From Aestuariibacter sp. (GTDB taxonomy: Bacteria; Pseudomonadota; Gammaproteobacteria; Enterobacterales; Alteromonadaceae): a stretch of DNA of 64,000 nt. Shown here in pieces: positions 61,616 through 64,000 of this stretch; the first letter of the stretch is position 1; every line of letters begins with the position of its first letter. The DNA lies in contig CP051238.1 in the NCBI GenBank assembly GCA_017794925.1, forward strand, positions 1,451,916 through 1,515,915, in the 5' to 3' direction. The position numbers were made by a program, and so were the translations under genes. The notes beneath the pieces are model-generated. The model saw only the letters and a list, made by a program, of their open reading frames with translations, made no database searches and was not told the origin of the DNA.

Positions 61616-62491
61616 ATGACTGGTGAGATAGCCGCTTTAACTACTGCACTGTGCTGGGCCGTCGCTGCCCGGCTCTTCCGACTTTTGGGGCAATCATTCT
61701 CGCCCTTGGCGATGAACTTTTGGAAGGGCAGTATTTCCATTGTATTGCTGAGTTTTGCAACACAGCTTTTCTTACCCTCTGTGAGTTTGCCAACTTCTGC
61801 GTGGTGTTGGTTATTGTTAAGCGGTGCGATTGGAATTGGTTTAGGCGATACGTTTTTCTTTCAGGCGCTGAATAAAATTGGTGACGCACAAACTATGCTG
61901 GTAGCTGAAACACTGGCACCTATTTTTACTGCATTACTTGCCATGGCCTGGATTGGTGAATGGCTTAGCTGGCAACAATGGCTTGGCATCGCGGTGGTCA
62001 TTTTATCGGTAGACGTGATTGTAAAATTACAAAAGCGAGCATCACTCGAATTGTTTTCTATGTCCGGGTATGTATACGCGGCGCTAGCAGCATTATGTCA
62101 GGCCGTAGGCGCGGTAATTAGCCGGGATATGCTAGTGAGTTACGAGCTTGACGCGTTTAACGCCAGCCAAATCAGGTTAATAGGTGGGCTGGTTATTATC
62201 ACGTCCTTATTACTGATCATGAAACAGCGCTGGTTACCTCAAAAAAGCAACGCAGTGAGAACCTGGGGACTGTTTTTTGTCACAACCCTTATTGGCACAG
62301 TGCTGGCTATTTATCTGCAAATGGTGGCGTTTTCCGCGACGAAAGCCGCGGTAGTGCAAACTCTGTTTGCCTGCAGCGTCGTGCTATCTCTGGGTATTGC
62401 TTGGGCCTTGGGAGAGCAAGTGAATCGCGCTACGTTAATCTGGTCGCTAATTGCGCTGATTGGCGTAGCTATTTTGGTGTGGCTGGCGTAA
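61616..62491 (+). CDS. EamA/DMT-superfamily transporter
   Basis: A 291-residue inner-membrane protein with ten hydrophobic segments in two EamA repeats (first 1-130, second about 147-291). It shows the DMT-type GIGLGDTFFFQALNKIGDAQTMLVAETLAPIFTALLAMAWIGEWLSWQQWLGIAVVILSVDVIV and a matching second half. Members export amino acids or other metabolites. It follows rluF by 44 bases and may share its transcript. The substrate is unknown. Confidence 0.87.
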   Translation: MTGEIAALTTALCWAVAARLFRLLGQSFSPLAMNFWKGSISIVLLSFATQLFLPSVSLPTSAWCWLLLSGAIGIGLGDTFFFQALNKIGDAQTMLVAETLAPIFTALLAMAWIGEWLSWQQWLGIAVVILSVDVIVKLQKRASLELFSMSGYVYAALAALCQAVGAVISRDMLVSYELDAFNASQIRLIGGLVIITSLLLIMKQRWLPQKSNAVRTWGLFFVTTLIGTVLAIYLQMVAFSATKAAVVQTLFACSVVLSLGIAWALGEQVNRATLIWSLIALIGVAILVWLA

Positions 62492-62526
62492 ATTCTAGGC
62501 TGGTATCTTTCACTAAGGGCTAATTC

Positions 62527-63156
62527 ATGGACGTAACCAATCTTTGGGCTTTTGTGCTGTCCTGCCTGTTACTCAATATTCTTCCCGGGCCGGACTCTCT
62601 TTATATTATTGCGCGTGCAGCGAGTCAGGGAGCAAAAGCCGGTGTTGTGGCTACGCTGGGTATTATTAGTGGTGTGAGTGTACATATTCTTGGCGCAGCC
62701 GTTGGCCTTGGGGCGTTACTTGCTACATCGGCCTGGGCATTTACCGCGGTGAAGCTGGCGGGTTGTTTGTATTTGTTTTATCTGGGTATTAGTTTACTGA
62801 TTACTAAGCGAGACAACGCAGCGGCAGAAAAGCCGCACGTGAAACCAGCGAGTTTACGCCGTATTTACTCCGGTGGTGTGCTTACTAATGTACTTAACCC
62901 CAAAGTCGCACTGTTCTTTTTAGCCTTTGTGCCGCAATTTATTCCTGTGGATGTCGTTAATAAGACGCAGGCGTTTATTACACTTGGCGGGGTATTCGTT
63001 TTCACCGGTACGTTGTGGTGTATCTTTCTGGCACTAGCTACCGCGTTTATGCGTAACAAGCTCGGTGGTGTAAAGGGGCTGGGCTTTTGGCTTAATAAAG
63101 CCGCAGGCGGATTGTTTGTGTATTTTGGCGTTAAGCTGGGACTGGCCAGTGCATAG
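62527..63156 (+). CDS. LysE/RhtB-family exporter
   Basis: A 209-residue, six-helix inner-membrane protein with the LysE signature LLNILPGPDSLYIIARAASQGAKAGVVATLGIISGVSVHILGAAVGL, then KLAGCLYLFYLGISLLI and LTNVLNPKVALFFLAFVPQFIP. These proteins export amino acids such as threonine, homoserine or lysine. It is 35 bases after the EamA gene on the same strand. Confidence 0.92.
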   Translation: MDVTNLWAFVLSCLLLNILPGPDSLYIIARAASQGAKAGVVATLGIISGVSVHILGAAVGLGALLATSAWAFTAVKLAGCLYLFYLGISLLITKRDNAAAEKPHVKPASLRRIYSGGVLTNVLNPKVALFFLAFVPQFIPVDVVNKTQAFITLGGVFVFTGTLWCIFLALATAFMRNKLGGVKGLGFWLNKAAGGLFVYFGVKLGLASA

Positions 63157-63176
63157 CGCTCGTAGTCCGAGTGTTA

Positions 63177-63719
63177 TTATTTCCTGAGTTTTTTTACCCA
63201 ATCGGGCACACGTTTGTTAAATCGATTGGGGTGTTTCGGCAATGCGATGTCGGGGTTGGCTTTCTTCAGAGCGTCGTATAAAGCCGCTCTGTCCAGCCTG
63301 TGATTTATCAGCATTAACTGATGTGATTTGCCATCTTTCAGGTGCATTCTGGTGGTGTGGAAGTCCTGTTGAACGTCTGTGGTTTGGGTAATGCTCACGA
63401 TCTCTTTTACCGGCACTTCAATGGTCAGGCTGGTAAAATACGGATCGTGATAAAAGAAAGTGGTCGGCGTTACTACTACCTGCACGGCTTTATTCTTTTT
63501 ATACAAATAAAAAGCCCCGGCAAGTAAACAGAGTACAACGACCACAATAGCAATGTCGGCCACTGCCAATAGTTCCTGTACTGCGGTATCGCCTTCAGGC
63601 AGAAACTGGTAAGCACCTGCATACATTGCAAGCGCCACAACAATATTTAAGCACAGTATTCTTGCGGTATCGCGCTGCCGCCGTTGATATGAAAATAACA
63701 CGGTTCCATTGTGTTTCAT
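63177..63719 (-). CDS. Hypothetical membrane protein (PH-like)
   Basis: A 180-residue protein with two hydrophobic helices (about 22-40 and 54-74), then a soluble domain (VQVVVTPTTFFYHDPYFTSLTIEVPVKEIVSITQTTDVQQDFHTTRMHLKDGKSHQLMLINHRLDRAALYDALKKANPDI) resembling the PH-like domains that follow membrane hairpins in bacterial proteins. I chose ATG 63719; the longer frame would start at TTG. The function is unknown. It converges with the LysE gene and lies divergent to rpsF. Confidence 0.7.
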   Translation of the reverse strand: MKHNGTVLFSYQRRQRDTARILCLNIVVALAMYAGAYQFLPEGDTAVQELLAVADIAIVVVVLCLLAGAFYLYKKNKAVQVVVTPTTFFYHDPYFTSLTIEVPVKEIVSITQTTDVQQDFHTTRMHLKDGKSHQLMLINHRLDRAALYDALKKANPDIALPKHPNRFNKRVPDWVKKLRK

Positions 63720-63805
63720 GTGATCGCATCCAAAGTTACTCAATGCTTAATGTTAGCTTATATAGCCCCGATTCTACGCTTTTATCCGTTAACACCGAAT
63801 AATTC

Positions 63806-64000
<195 letters not shown>

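Overview
The window looks like chromosomal DNA of a marine carbohydrate-scavenging gammaproteobacterium, most likely Alteromonadales (Alteromonadaceae-like). The grounds are two large TonB-dependent receptors, a chitin/GlcNAc locus with the Shewanella/Alteromonas-type gene set (nagP, nagB-II, nagK, LacI-type NagR, GH20 hexosaminidase, chemoreceptor), an efpL gene, a DUF5916 outer-membrane protein, and a Vibrio-like integron attC site. This placement is inferred from gene content only.

Region by region. (1) 1-7.4 kb: a small HTH-regulator/membrane-protein operon with tandem mini-proteins, a phytanoyl-CoA dioxygenase-like enzyme, glpK, efpL (yeiP), a metallo-beta-lactamase-fold lipoprotein and a WD40-like lipoprotein. 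(2) 7.4-12.6 kb: a complete rutABCDEF pyrimidine-ring degradation operon with divergent rutR but no rutG permease. (3) 12.6-29.9 kb: the chitin/GlcNAc regulon. The minus strand carries TonB receptor, GH20 hexosaminidase, nagK, nagB-II, nagA, nagP and a chemoreceptor. The plus strand carries nagR, a flavin-dependent halogenase-family gene and a CBM9-like/DUF5916 outer-membrane protein. Two copies of an 18-bp NagR-type operator lie between the divergent arms. (4) 29.9-34 kb: DUF985 cupin, acnA and a TonB-C-terminal-like lipoprotein.

(5) 34-43.9 kb: a LacI-regulated cluster with the parts of a periplasmic 3-keto-glycoside route. These are a Tat-exported GMC oxidase plus its small subunit, a DUF1080 keto-glycoside hydrolase-like protein, three xylose-isomerase-like TIM-barrel proteins (two of them exported), a Gfo/Idh/MocA dehydrogenase and an MFS importer. 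Two near-identical 16-bp operator candidates flank the promoter region. (6) 44-50 kb: a GIY-YIG protein, a zinc-ribbon membrane protein, a second chemoreceptor, an esterase, and DUF2164 and DUF1285 genes.

(7) 50.1-52.6 kb: a short array of integron gene cassettes with recognisable attC sites and no integrase in the window. It carries a HEPN-like protein, two orphan cassette genes and a Phd/YefM-RelE/ParE toxin-antitoxin pair. (8) 52.7-59.7 kb: a second glycoside-use locus (GH3 with a NagZ-like D-x-H motif, GPH-family symporter, EthD-like protein, TonB receptor, divergent AraC regulator). (9) 59.7-64 kb: an arginase-family protein with Cys in place of a metal-ligand His, rluF, two amino-acid/metabolite exporters, a membrane protein, and the promoter, leader and start of rpsF. 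The most interesting parts are the integrase-less cassette array, the 3-keto-glycoside-type cluster and the halogenase gene joined to nagR.
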